From: Komagataella phaffii GS115 | Lineage: Eukaryota > Ascomycota > Pichiomycetes > Pichiales > Pichiaceae | Length of the DNA: 64,000 nt | Assembly (NCBI RefSeq): GCF_000027005.1 | Contig: NC_012963.1 | Span: 496,001-560,000 of the forward strand | Direction of reading: 5' to 3' | Part shown: positions 28,821 through 37,970 of the stretch, in pieces | Numbering within the stretch: position 1 is the stretch's first letter | Layout of the letters: each line of letters starts with the position of its first letter | The notes under the pieces: generated by a model | The model's database searches: none | What the model was told of the DNA's origin: nothing | Seen by the model: the letters and a program-made list of their open reading frames with translations, nothing else | Translations under genes and position numbers: made by a program

Positions 28821-30400
28821 GCTGGGCCGAGGCTGGCAACATATATCGGCTCTGATGAATACTATCACATCTACACTTCGGCCTACGGCCCGATACCAGA
28901 CCCAAAGACATGCCGACACCAACCTCGGCTTGCAGTTGTTCAGCTCCCTCTTTGAAACAACGTACTTATTTATATATGAGAGCGGAAGAACGGGTAACTA
29001 GCCTATCGACGTTAAACGTTTGCAGTAAAGCCAGTTACTCTCCAGCCTAAGTGTCGCTACTGGTGATGTAATTTTCACTAGGTTTCTCAGTTTCGGGAAA
29101 ATAGGTACATCTCGGTGTCGGATCGGTACAGGTAATTTCATTGGGGGTTCCCAAAAGGGAAGGTCCGATGGATATTAAGTAATAGTTTACGAATCTCTCA
29201 AAGAACAAACATGCTCTGATGCATGGGAATAAGTGCTGGCGGCTCCTTCGGCATGCCATCTTTACAACAAGGCTATCAGATCAAATGCATAGATACGAAA
29301 GATCGTGGATCCAATTGTTCATCTCTCCTAACTCCTTGAACCTTGTAGACTTTTGCTAGGACCGGAGTTCGTCTATCGGGCGAAATGGCCAAACTTTAAA
29401 TTGAAACGCATAATGCCTCGGATACAAGCCATGGTTTTGCCCTCTAAGATTGGGTGCGGGGAGACTGTTAATTGCCAGTGATTATGTCATAGCGTACCTC
29501 TTCTACGAGATTCAAGCGAATGAGAATAATGTAATATGCAAGATCAGAAAGAATGAAAGGAGTTGAAAAAAAAAACCGTTGCGTTTTGACCTTGAATGGG
29601 GTGGAGGTTTCCATTCAAAGTAAAGCCTGTGTCTTGGTATTTTCGGCGGCACAAGAAATCGTAATTTTCATCTTCTAAACGATGAAGATCGCAGCCCAAC
29701 CTGTATGTAGTTAACCGGTCGGAATTATAAGAAAGATTTTCGATCAACAAACCCTAGCAAATAGAAAGCAGGGTTACAACTTTAAACCGAAGTCACAAAC
29801 GATAAACCACTCAGCTCCCACCCAAATTCATTCCCACTAGCAGAAAGGAATTATTTAATCCCTCAGGAAACCTCGATGATTCTCCCGTTCTTCCATGGGC
29901 GGGTATCGCAAAATGAGGAATTTTTCAAATTTCTCTATTGTCAAGACTGTTTATTATCTAAGAAATAGCCCAATCCGAAGCTCAGTTTTGAAAAAATCAC
30001 TTCCGCGTTTCTTTTTTACAGCCCGATGAATATCCAAATTTGGAATATGGATTACTCTATCGGGACTGCAGATAATATGACAACAACGCAGATTACATTT
30101 TAGGTAAGGCATAAACACCAGCCAGAAATGAAACGCCCACTAGCCATGGTCGAATAGTCCAATGAATTCAGATAGCTATGGTCTAAAAGCTGATGTTTTT
30201 TATTGGGTAATGGCGAAGAGTCCAGTACGACTTCCAGCAGAGCTGAGATGGCCATTTTTGGGGGTATTAGTAACTTTTTGAGCTCTTTTCACTTCGATGA
30301 AGTGTCCCATTCGGGATATAATCGGATCGCGTCGTTTTCTCGAAAATACAGCTTAGCGTCGTCCGCTTGTTGTAAAAGCAGCACCACATTCCTAATCTCT

Positions 30401-30408
30401 TATATAAA
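30401..30408 (+). promoter_or_regulatory. TATA box of PMA1
   Basis: TATATAAA lies 110-118 bp before the ATG, followed by a CT-rich stretch, which is the usual yeast strong-promoter layout. Confidence 0.55.
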
Positions 30409-30518
30409 CAAAACAACCCAAATTATCAGTGCTGTTTTCCCACCAGATATAAGTTTCTTTTCTCTTCCGCTTTTTGATTTTTTATCTCTTTCCTTTAAAA
30501 ACTTCTTTACCTTAAAGG

Positions 30519-33209
30519 ATGTCCGCTGAAGAGCCAACTAAGGAGAAGATTCCTATCAACCATTCTGACGATGAAGATGAGGACATCGATCAGTTAATCG
30601 AGGACCTGCAGTCGGTCCACGGTTTCGACGATGAAGAGGAGGAAGAGCACCATGAGGGTGCAACCGCCAAGCCCGTTCCAGAAGAACTCTTGCAAACGGA
30701 CCCAGCTTACGGTTTAACCACTGATGAGGTCCACAAGAGAAGAAAGAGATTTGGTGAAAACAAGATGGCTGAGGAGAAAGAGAACCTTCTTGTCAAGTTC
30801 TGTATGTTCTTCGTCGGCCCAATTCAGTTCGTCATGGAGGCTGCTGCCATTCTGGCCGCTGGTCTGGAGGACTGGGTCGATTTCGGTGTGATTTTGGCTT
30901 TGCTGTTCCTGAATGCTTCAGTTGGTTTCATCCAAGAATACCAAGCTGGTTCTATTGTCGACGAATTGAAAAAGACTTTGGCTAACTCTGCTACTGTTAT
31001 TAGAGACGGTCAAGTTGTCGATATTTTGGCTGACGAAGTTGTTCCAGGTGATATCCTAAAGTTGGAAGACGGTGTTGTCATTCCAGCCGATGGTCGTCTG
31101 GTTTCTGAGGAATGTTTCTTGCAAGTCGACCAATCTGCTATTACTGGTGAGTCTTTAGCCGTCGACAAGAAGACTGGTGACTCTACCTACTCTTCTTCCA
31201 CTGTTAAGAGAGGTGAAGCTTACATGGTTGTCACCGCAACTGGTGACTCTACCTTTGTTGGTAGAGCTGCTGCTTTGGTCAACAAGGCTTCCGCTGGTCA
31301 AGGTCACTTCACTGAAGTCTTGAATGGTATCGGAACCATTTTGTTGGTTTTGGTTATCGCTACTTTGCTGGTGGTTTGGGTTGCTTGTTTCTACAGAACC
31401 TCTCCTATTGTTAGAATTCTGCGTTTCACTTTGGCTATTACCATTGTTGGTGTCCCAGTCGGTCTTCCAGCTGTCGTTACCACCACCATGGCTGTCGGTG
31501 CTTCTTACTTAGCCAAGAAGCAAGCCATCGTTCAAAAATTGTCTGCCATTGAGTCCTTAGCTGGTGTCGAGATCTTGTGTTCCGACAAGACCGGTACTTT
31601 GACTAAAAACAAATTGTCCTTGCATGAACCATACACCGTTGAGGGTGTTGAGGCTGATGATCTGATGTTGACTGCTTGTTTGGCTGCTTCTAGAAAGAAG
31701 AAGGGTTTGGATGCTATTGACAAGGCCTTTTTGAAGTCTTTGATCAGTTACCCAAGAGCCAAGGCTGCTCTGACCAAATACAAGGTTATTGAATTCCAGC
31801 CTTTTGACCCAGTTTCTAAGAAGGTTACTGCTTATGTTGAATCCCCAGAAGGTGAAAGAATTATCTGTGTTAAGGGTGCTCCTCTATTCGTCCTGAAGAC
31901 TGTCGAGGAAGACCACCCAATCCCTGAAGATGTCCATGACAACTATGAGAACAAAGTCGCTGAATTTGCTTCCAGAGGTTTCAGATCTCTTGGTGTTGCT
32001 AGAAAGAGAGGTCAAGGTCACTGGGAAATTTTGGGTATTATGCCATGTATGGACCCACCTCGTGATGACACCGCTCAAACCGTTAACGAAGCTACTCACT
32101 TGGGTCTTAGAGTCAAGATGTTGACTGGTGATGCCGTTGGTATTGCTAAGGAAACTTGTCGTCAATTAGGACTTGGTACCAACATTTACAACGCTGAGAG
32201 ACTTGGTTTGGGTGGAGCTGGTGACATGCCAGGTTCCGAAATTGCTGACTTCGTTGAAAATGCTGACGGTTTTGCCGAAGTTTTCCCTCAACACAAGTAC
32301 AATGTCGTCGAGATTTTGCAACAACGTGGTTACCTGGTTGCCATGACTGGTGACGGTGTTAACGATGCTCCTTCTTTGAAGAAAGCTGACACTGGTATTG
32401 CCGTCGAAGGTGCTTCCGATGCCGCTCGTTCTGCCGCTGATATTGTTTTCCTTGCTCCTGGTTTGTCTGCTATCATTGATGCTTTGAAGACTTCTAGACA
32501 AATTTTCCACAGAATGTACTCGTACGTTGTTTACCGTATTGCTTTGTCTTTGCATTTGGAGCTGTTCTTGGGTCTGTGGATTGCTATTATGAACAGATCT
32601 TTGAACATTGACTTGGTTGTTTTCATTGCTATTTTTGCCGATGTCGCTACCCTGGCCATTGCTTACGATAATGCTCCATACTCTCCAAAGCCAACTAAGT
32701 GGAACCTTCCAAGACTTTGGGGAATGTCCATCATTTTGGGTATCATATTGGCTATCGGTACCTGGATTACCTTGACTACAATGTTGTTGCCAAGGGGTGG
32801 TATCATCCAGAACTTCGGTTCCGTTGATGGTGTTTTATTCTTGGAGATTTCCTTAACTGAGAACTGGTTGATTTTTATTACTCGTGCCGCTGGTCCATTC
32901 TGGTCTTCTTGCCCATCTTGGGAGTTGGCCGGTGCCGTCATTATTGTCGACATTATCGCCACTATGTTCACCTTGTTCGGATGGTGGTCTCAAAACTGGA
33001 CCGACATCGTTACTGTTGTCAGAGTCTGGATTTTCTCTTTCGGTGTTTTCTGTGTCATGGGTGGTGCTTACTACTTGATGTCCGAGTCTGAAGGATTCGA
33101 TAGATTGATGAACGGTAAGCCAAGAAAGGAACCACCACCTCAAAGATCCATGGAGGACTTCATTGTTGCTATGCAAAGAGTCTCCACTCAGCACGAGAAG
33201 TCTGGTTAA
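30519..33209 (+). CDS. PMA1: Plasma-membrane H+-ATPase Pma1
   Basis: This is an 896-aa P3A-type ATPase. It has an acidic N-terminus, then TGES (209-212) in the actuator domain, CSDKTGTLT with the phosphorylated Asp at about 356, KGAP in the nucleotide domain, and GDGVNDAP (about 611-618) in the P domain. Ten TM helices are expected. The C-terminal autoinhibitory tail ends [11 protein letters not shown], with the Ser/Thr pair that glucose signalling phosphorylates in S. cerevisiae (VSTQHEK). It pumps protons out of the cell and sets membrane potential and cytosolic pH. Codon use is strikingly biased towards preferred codons (GGT, GCT, GTC, TTG), as expected of a very abundant protein. CTG codons fall at leucine positions, indicating the standard code. 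Confidence 0.98.
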   Translation: MSAEEPTKEKIPINHSDDEDEDIDQLIEDLQSVHGFDDEEEEEHHEGATAKPVPEELLQTDPAYGLTTDEVHKRRKRFGENKMAEEKENLLVKFCMFFVGPIQFVMEAAAILAAGLEDWVDFGVILALLFLNASVGFIQEYQAGSIVDELKKTLANSATVIRDGQVVDILADEVVPGDILKLEDGVVIPADGRLVSEECFLQVDQSAITGESLAVDKKTGDSTYSSSTVKRGEAYMVVTATGDSTFVGRAAALVNKASAGQGHFTEVLNGIGTILLVLVIATLLVVWVACFYRTSPIVRILRFTLAITIVGVPVGLPAVVTTTMAVGASYLAKKQAIVQKLSAIESLAGVEILCSDKTGTLTKNKLSLHEPYTVEGVEADDLMLTACLAASRKKKGLDAIDKAFLKSLISYPRAKAALTKYKVIEFQPFDPVSKKVTAYVESPEGERIICVKGAPLFVLKTVEEDHPIPEDVHDNYENKVAEFASRGFRSLGVARKRGQGHWEILGIMPCMDPPRDDTAQTVNEATHLGLRVKMLTGDAVGIAKETCRQLGLGTNIYNAERLGLGGAGDMPGSEIADFVENADGFAEVFPQHKYNVVEILQQRGYLVAMTGDGVNDAPSLKKADTGIAVEGASDAARSAADIVFLAPGLSAIIDALKTSRQIFHRMYSYVVYRIALSLHLELFLGLWIAIMNRSLNIDLVVFIAIFADVATLAIAYDNAPYSPKPTKWNLPRLWGMSIILGIILAIGTWITLTTMLLPRGGIIQNFGSVDGVLFLEISLTENWLIFITRAAGPFWSSCPSWELAGAVIIVDIIATMFTLFGWWSQNWTDIVTVVRVWIFSFGVFCVMGGAYYLMSESEGFDRLMNGKPRKEPPPQRSMEDFIVAMQRVSTQHEKSG

Positions 33210-33907
33210 GCTTCACGATTTGTGTTCCAGTTTATCCCCCCTTTATATACCGTTAACCCTTTCCCTGTTGAGCTGACTGTTGTTGTATTACCGCAATTTT
33301 TCCAAGTTTGCCATGCTTTTCGTGTTATTTGACCGATGTCTTTTTTCCCAAATCAAACTATATTTGTTACCATTTAAACCAAGTTATCTTTTGTATTAAG
33401 AGTCTAAGTTTGTTCCCAGGCTTCATGTGAGAGTGATAACCATCCAGACTATGATTCTTGTTTTTTATTGGGTTTGTTTGTGTGATACATCTGAGTTGTG
33501 ATTCGTAAAGTATGTCAGTCTATCTAGATTTTTAATAGTTAATTGGTAATCAATGACTTGTTTGTTTTAACTTTTAAATTGTGGGTCGTATCCACGCGTT
33601 TAGTTTAGCTGTTCATGGCTGTTAGAGGAGGGCGATGTTTATATACAGAGGACAAGAATGAGGAGGCGGCGTGTATTTTTAAAATGGAGACGCGACTCCT
33701 GTACACCTTATCGGTTGGTCATGCGGGACTATCATATGTACCGTGCGTTCTCATTACCCGTCTGACTGCAAGGACATCATCTGTCGGTCACCGATGATCG
33801 ATGTGACATATTTGCATGCACAGTGAACGTGATTCCGGAGGTCTATACCCCCTACATCAAAAGGTCTGAAAAAAAAAGGTGGACTCACTTTAAACAGAAT
33901 TCTGGCC
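33210..33907. other. PMA1 3' flank and permease promoter
   Basis: This is 698 bp of non-coding DNA. The left part is T-rich PMA1 3' UTR/terminator sequence. The right part is the presumed promoter of the permease, with TTTATATACA near 33640. No RNA gene or ORF is supported. Confidence 0.4.
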
Positions 33908-35719
33908 ATGTCTGATAAGCTATCTGATATTGCCACAATTGATGTGAGTGATACCTCCTCCGATTTGTCGCAGTGGTTGGAGCCACATTGGCTCTTGGCG
34001 CCCTTCAAACGGTTGAAATGGGGATTCTTGCCTGTGAGACGTATTGTTGAGGATGAGACTGAACTTGAAGGAGGGGTTAATATTGAAGCTAAAGAAGAGG
34101 AATTACCGATTGAATACCGTGATGAAAAAGACCGTAAGTGGTGGAGGTTCTTTGATGATTATGAATACAGGCAAAACAAATATAAACGATCAAAGCACAA
34201 ATGGTATAAGTGGTTTAACCCATCTGATACCCCAGAAGAAAGGAGAGTCGTGATTAAAGTTGATATTCTCCTAACTCTTTATGCTACCATGGCATATTGG
34301 ATTAAATTCTTGGACCAGACAAATATCAACAATGCCTATGTCGGAGGACTGAGAGAAGGAATTGGAATGAAAGGAAATGACCTAGTGAATACTCAGGTCA
34401 TGTTCACAATTGGCAATATTGTGTTCCAAATACCATTCATGTATGTGCTAAACGGATTTCCATTGAGTTACGCAATGCCATTGTTAGATATAGGGTGGTC
34501 GATTTTCACATTAGGAAGTTACCGGGTAGAAAATGTCACTCAATTGAAGATCATGCGCTTTTTTATAGGCGCCTTCGAAGCTCCAGCATTTATAGGGTTC
34601 ACCTATTTAATGGGGTCCTGGTACACAGTGGATGAAGTCGCTAGGCGGCAGACTGTTATGTATCTTGGTCAATTCCTGGGATTGTTAACTTCAGGCCTTT
34701 TATCGGGTGCCATTGTGGAAGGAATGGACGGAAAAAGTGGATTGAACTCTTGGCGATGGATCTTCATCGTCGATGGTCTTATATCCCTAGCAGTAGGCGT
34801 AATTGGATTTTACATGATTCCTGGAACCCCTGATAATTGCTACTCAATTTTCCTATCCGATGAAGACATACAAATTGCCCGGAGAAGAATGAAGAGAAAT
34901 ACTACCGGCCCAACTGCCCCTGTTGATCACAAAACGCTGCTTAGGTCATTATTCAAATGGAGTCTTTGGAAGCGTATCCTGTCGTCGTGGCATATCTACG
35001 TCCTGACCATATGGGATGCTTTCATGTGGAACAACAATAATGGTAATTCAGGGACTTATGTTTTGTGGCTCGATTCCTTGAAGAACTCAGATGGAAGTCG
35101 TCGATACAGCCCTGGCAAGAAGCAACAGATGTCAGCTTTAACTCCTGCATTAGGTTTAATATGGGTTTTATTGACAGGTTGTTTTGCCGACTTGCTGCAC
35201 TCTAGATGGGGAGCCATTGTGTTCTCCCAAGTCTTTAACATCACCGGTAACACCATCCTAGCTGTTTGGCATGTGAACGAACGTGCTAAATGGTTTGCGT
35301 TCTGTATGCAGTATTTTGGTTGGGCTATGGCACCTGTTTTATACTCATGGGTTAACGATATCTGTCGAAGAGACCCTCAACAACGCGCTATTACTTTGGT
35401 AGCCATGAATGCAATTGCTCAAATAACAACAATTTTCATTCCGCTTCTCGTTTGGAAAACGGTCGAAGCTCCACGATTCCTCAAAGGTTTTAGTTTTACA
35501 GCAGCATCAGCTACCAGCTTGGCATTGATGTCCTTCGTAGTCCTATACTTCTACAAGAGGGATGAGAAGAGACAAAGTGCTGACAATGGAATCATTATCT
35601 ACAACTCAGATGTTGACGGGGATATAGCAGCACAGTTCGAACAGAAAAATGATTCTTGCAAAAGTTCAGAGCTTGCATTAGCCTTGAGAAATCACCCAAG
35701 TGATCACATTCTCCGCTAG
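33908..35719 (+). CDS. Vht1/Seo1-like MFS permease (anion:cation symporter family)
   Basis: This is a 603-aa MFS transporter of the allantoate-permease (DAL5) family. A long cytosolic N-terminus precedes 12 TM helices (about 118-560). The TM1 block MAYWIKFLDQTNINNAYVGG is followed by GNDLVNTQVMFTIGNIVFQI, IMRFFIGAFEAPAFIGFTYL and GLNSWRWIFIVDGLISL with IPGTPDNCYSIFLSDEDI. These blocks resemble the biotin:proton symporter Vht1 and the related Seo1 more than Fen2 or Dal5. I infer a vitamin or small organic-anion importer at the plasma membrane. Komagataella-type yeasts need external biotin, so Vht1 function is attractive but unproven. The tail (about 565-603) is hydrophilic. Confidence 0.75.
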   Translation: MSDKLSDIATIDVSDTSSDLSQWLEPHWLLAPFKRLKWGFLPVRRIVEDETELEGGVNIEAKEEELPIEYRDEKDRKWWRFFDDYEYRQNKYKRSKHKWYKWFNPSDTPEERRVVIKVDILLTLYATMAYWIKFLDQTNINNAYVGGLREGIGMKGNDLVNTQVMFTIGNIVFQIPFMYVLNGFPLSYAMPLLDIGWSIFTLGSYRVENVTQLKIMRFFIGAFEAPAFIGFTYLMGSWYTVDEVARRQTVMYLGQFLGLLTSGLLSGAIVEGMDGKSGLNSWRWIFIVDGLISLAVGVIGFYMIPGTPDNCYSIFLSDEDIQIARRRMKRNTTGPTAPVDHKTLLRSLFKWSLWKRILSSWHIYVLTIWDAFMWNNNNGNSGTYVLWLDSLKNSDGSRRYSPGKKQQMSALTPALGLIWVLLTGCFADLLHSRWGAIVFSQVFNITGNTILAVWHVNERAKWFAFCMQYFGWAMAPVLYSWVNDICRRDPQQRAITLVAMNAIAQITTIFIPLLVWKTVEAPRFLKGFSFTAASATSLALMSFVVLYFYKRDEKRQSADNGIIIYNSDVDGDIAAQFEQKNDSCKSSELALALRNHPSDHILR

Positions 35720-35901
35720 AAGCGGCCAATCATTACATTGTCATTGCATTTTTGACCATCTATATACATATATACCCCTAGCCAAAAATGATTACGTATT
35801 CATCTTAACACCATTTGGGCATCGCAATCACCTTGCTTGAAACATCCGTGACACGTACATTAATTAATTAACTTTGAATTGTACCATAGACTCAACTGAA
35901 A

Positions 35902-36684
35902 ATGGCAATCAACAACAGTATCATAGTTCCTGCCTATAAAGAAAAGAATAATATTAGACCACTGGTCACCCGTATTTTTGCAGGGCTTGGCAACGAGTTT
36001 TCAAAGGACACTGAGGTGATTATTGTGGATGACAACTCAAAGGACGGATCAGTTGAAGAAGTAGATGCTCTCGTCAAGGAGGGTTACAATGTTAGAATTG
36101 TGGTACGTACCACCGAGAGAGGTCTTTCATCAGCCGTTATTAGAGGTTTCCAGGAAGCCAAAGGTGAAAGGTTAGTCTGCATGGATGCTGACCTCCAACA
36201 TCCCCCTGAATCTGTACCTGATGTCCTGAACGCTTTGAAAGATGCCTCATTTGCTTTGGGTACCAGATATGCACCAGGAGTCGAAATCGACAAAGAGTGG
36301 GGTGCTTTCAGGAGATTTACATCCTGGTTCGCACGTCTTTTGGCTCTGCCCCTTACCCCGGCTTCAGACCCAATGAGTGGATTCTTCGGTTTGCAGAAAA
36401 AAGTTTTCGAAAGCATCAATACCAACGATCTGGATGTTCAAGGTTTCAAAATTGCCTTGGAATTGCTAGTCAAGGCTAAGCTTCCACATGGAATTAAAGA
36501 TGTGCCATTCTCCTTCGGTTTGAGAGAGGAAGGTGAGTCCAAGTTGAGCAACAAGGTAATCGTTCAATATCTGCTCCAACTGAAGGAGCTGTACATCTAC
36601 AAGTTTGGTGTTGCTACCTTGGCTGCGGTCGCCCTTCTACTGGTATTTGTAGTCCTGTTCCTCTTTCAATATCTAGTTTTGTAA
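35902..36684 (+). CDS. DPM1: Dolichol-phosphate mannosyltransferase Dpm1
   Basis: This is a 260-aa GT2 glycosyltransferase: NSIIVPAYKEKNNIRPLVTR, VIIVDDNSKDGS (about 38-49), CMDADLQHPPESV (about 93-105, the catalytic/metal DAD motif), and SDPMSGFFGLQKKVFE, with one C-terminal TM helix (about 236-258). A C-terminal TM anchor marks the S. cerevisiae class of Dpm1, which needs no Dpm2/Dpm3. It makes Dol-P-Man on the cytosolic face of the ER for N-glycans, O-mannosylation and GPI anchors. The start is the ATG at 35902. Confidence 0.95.
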   Translation: MAINNSIIVPAYKEKNNIRPLVTRIFAGLGNEFSKDTEVIIVDDNSKDGSVEEVDALVKEGYNVRIVVRTTERGLSSAVIRGFQEAKGERLVCMDADLQHPPESVPDVLNALKDASFALGTRYAPGVEIDKEWGAFRRFTSWFARLLALPLTPASDPMSGFFGLQKKVFESINTNDLDVQGFKIALELLVKAKLPHGIKDVPFSFGLREEGESKLSNKVIVQYLLQLKELYIYKFGVATLAAVALLLVFVVLFLFQYLVL

Positions 36685-36863
36685 GAAGTAAGTTTGTCCT
36701 TAGGGTCATAAGGAGATCGCGAATAACAGACAATTTTAGATTTCTATCCCACTCTTGAAAGGAGGCTTGCCAGCTGGCCACTCCACATTTTATCTCCCAG
36801 ATTGTATCCCTTATTCCGATTTTCTGGTCCCTTGATCCTCGCTTTCTTTCTTGAACAGCGGCC

Positions 36864-37487
36864 ATGACCACCTTGGCCGAACGAAACCGGCAGGTGTTGT
36901 GTACGTCCAAACGAGAAGGCGTTGGAACGAAAGTGAAACAGCTACTCATACGTACTACTGTCAAACTGGACTCTTTCTTCTCCAAGTTGGGCAAATATAG
37001 TCCGCAATACATCTCATCCGACGAAATTCTCGAAGAGCTTTTCATGAGCAATAACATGTCGTCGGACAAGGTCCCCTTGGGCTCTCAAATAGAGCAGAGT
37101 TCTCCTAAGGAGACCCGCACAGACAACGAGGCAAGCGTCAGCGGCATCTCCGCAGAACAACCGCAAAAAAATGATGACTTAAATTTTGACGAGTTGTGGG
37201 AAAAACAACACGCTGAGTGGCTGACACCGTTGCCTGAATATCAAACACTTCATGGAAGACTCCAGCTTCAAAAACGCATGCATGAGGGGGATATTAAACA
37301 CATCGTTTCTCCAAAGGACCACTGGATCGTTTATCAAACTTTGGTCGTTCAGAGCAGTGCTTTGAAACGAGCAATCAGCTTATCAAACGTCATTGAAATC
37401 TTGCATAGTGGATGGGTAGCCGACAAAACTTGGGAACGTGGAGTTACTTCGGCTGTTTCTGCTCCACTTCCGATAAATCTATTGTGA
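36864..37487 (+). CDS. Gag1-like clamp-domain protein
   Basis: This is a 207-aa protein. The N-terminal 60 residues are basic, the centre (70-100) is disordered and Ser/Glu-rich, and the C-terminal half contains FDELWEKQHAEWLTP, then YQTLVVQSSALKRAISLSNV and IEILHSGWVADKTWERG. This pattern (W..R..WLTP, Y..LV..G.PLK.P..L..VI.IL..GW..D.TW) is that of the Gag1-like clamp domain, formerly DUF4050. Gag1 in fission yeast is linked to TOR-dependent genome-associated G-arrest; no function is known here. No membrane segment is seen. The gene is tandem with DPM1. Confidence 0.6.
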   Translation: MTTLAERNRQVLCTSKREGVGTKVKQLLIRTTVKLDSFFSKLGKYSPQYISSDEILEELFMSNNMSSDKVPLGSQIEQSSPKETRTDNEASVSGISAEQPQKNDDLNFDELWEKQHAEWLTPLPEYQTLHGRLQLQKRMHEGDIKHIVSPKDHWIVYQTLVVQSSALKRAISLSNVIEILHSGWVADKTWERGVTSAVSAPLPINLL

Positions 37488-37543
37488 AATGATACTCCAA
37501 TACTAATTAATAATGTCATATCCTTATTCTCCAGCTGCGCTGC

Positions 37544-37831
37544 TCAATCGATAAGATTGACTGTCTGCTCTAGTATACGTAAATCCCGATCCATAGTCTC
37601 GCAGTCTTCCTGTAATGAATTGCTTACCAGTTTTTGGCTCTTTCGTACTTGCCTCTCAAGTCTTTGTGAAGCCTCGTTTAGCTTTTGGTGATCAGCTTGC
37701 AAATTATTGCCCTGTTTCACAATCATTTTCGATGTTTGTTCCAATGTTTCTAAAGTCTCACGAAGCTCTTTGTCTTTGTTAAAAAGTATTTGTTGTACAC
37801 ATTTGCTGAAATGGTTCTGGTATTTTTCCAT
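37544..37831 (-). CDS. Small coiled-coil protein, possibly a BLOC-1 subunit
   Basis: This is a 95-aa, almost entirely helical protein with heptad-like repeats (LRETLETLEQTSKMIVKQGN, then LNEASQRLERQVRKSQKL), ending TMDRDLRILEQTVNLID. Length and the final segment recall Bls1/BLOC1S1-type endosomal BLOC-1 subunits, but such short coiled coils diverge fast and a kinetochore or tethering subunit is equally possible. It is divergent from the VPS39 gene with 139 bp between starts. The start is the ATG at 37829-37831. Confidence 0.55.
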   Translation of the reverse strand: MEKYQNHFSKCVQQILFNKDKELRETLETLEQTSKMIVKQGNNLQADHQKLNEASQRLERQVRKSQKLVSNSLQEDCETMDRDLRILEQTVNLID

Positions 37832-37970
37832 TTAGACTCAATTAGTGTTATCGTAGGAAAGGTTGGCAGGGACAGTTCGCTGTTAGAGGGAAAATTGGAA
37901 GGGTGCTCAGCAATTATCCTCGCCTAGTTTTATCAACCGAGTTTACTTCACTTTGAACTCTCCTCAATCA

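Larger units (their letters stand above)
28533..30518 (+). promoter_or_regulatory. Long non-coding upstream region of PMA1
   Basis: This is nearly 2 kb without a credible gene. It has a (TG)10 microsatellite at 28801-28820, several T/A tracts, a CT-rich leader (30450-30510) and a TATA box TATATAAA at 30401-30408, about 118 bp before the PMA1 ATG. Such length suits a very strongly expressed gene with distal control elements. No tRNA, 5S or snRNA signature was seen. Frames here lack credible starts or homology. Confidence 0.5.

Noticed and set aside
28628..29001. Overlapping 75-99 codon frames around the TG repeat
   Set aside because: They are repeats of Cys-Val or Thr-His from the TG/CA tract with no homology.
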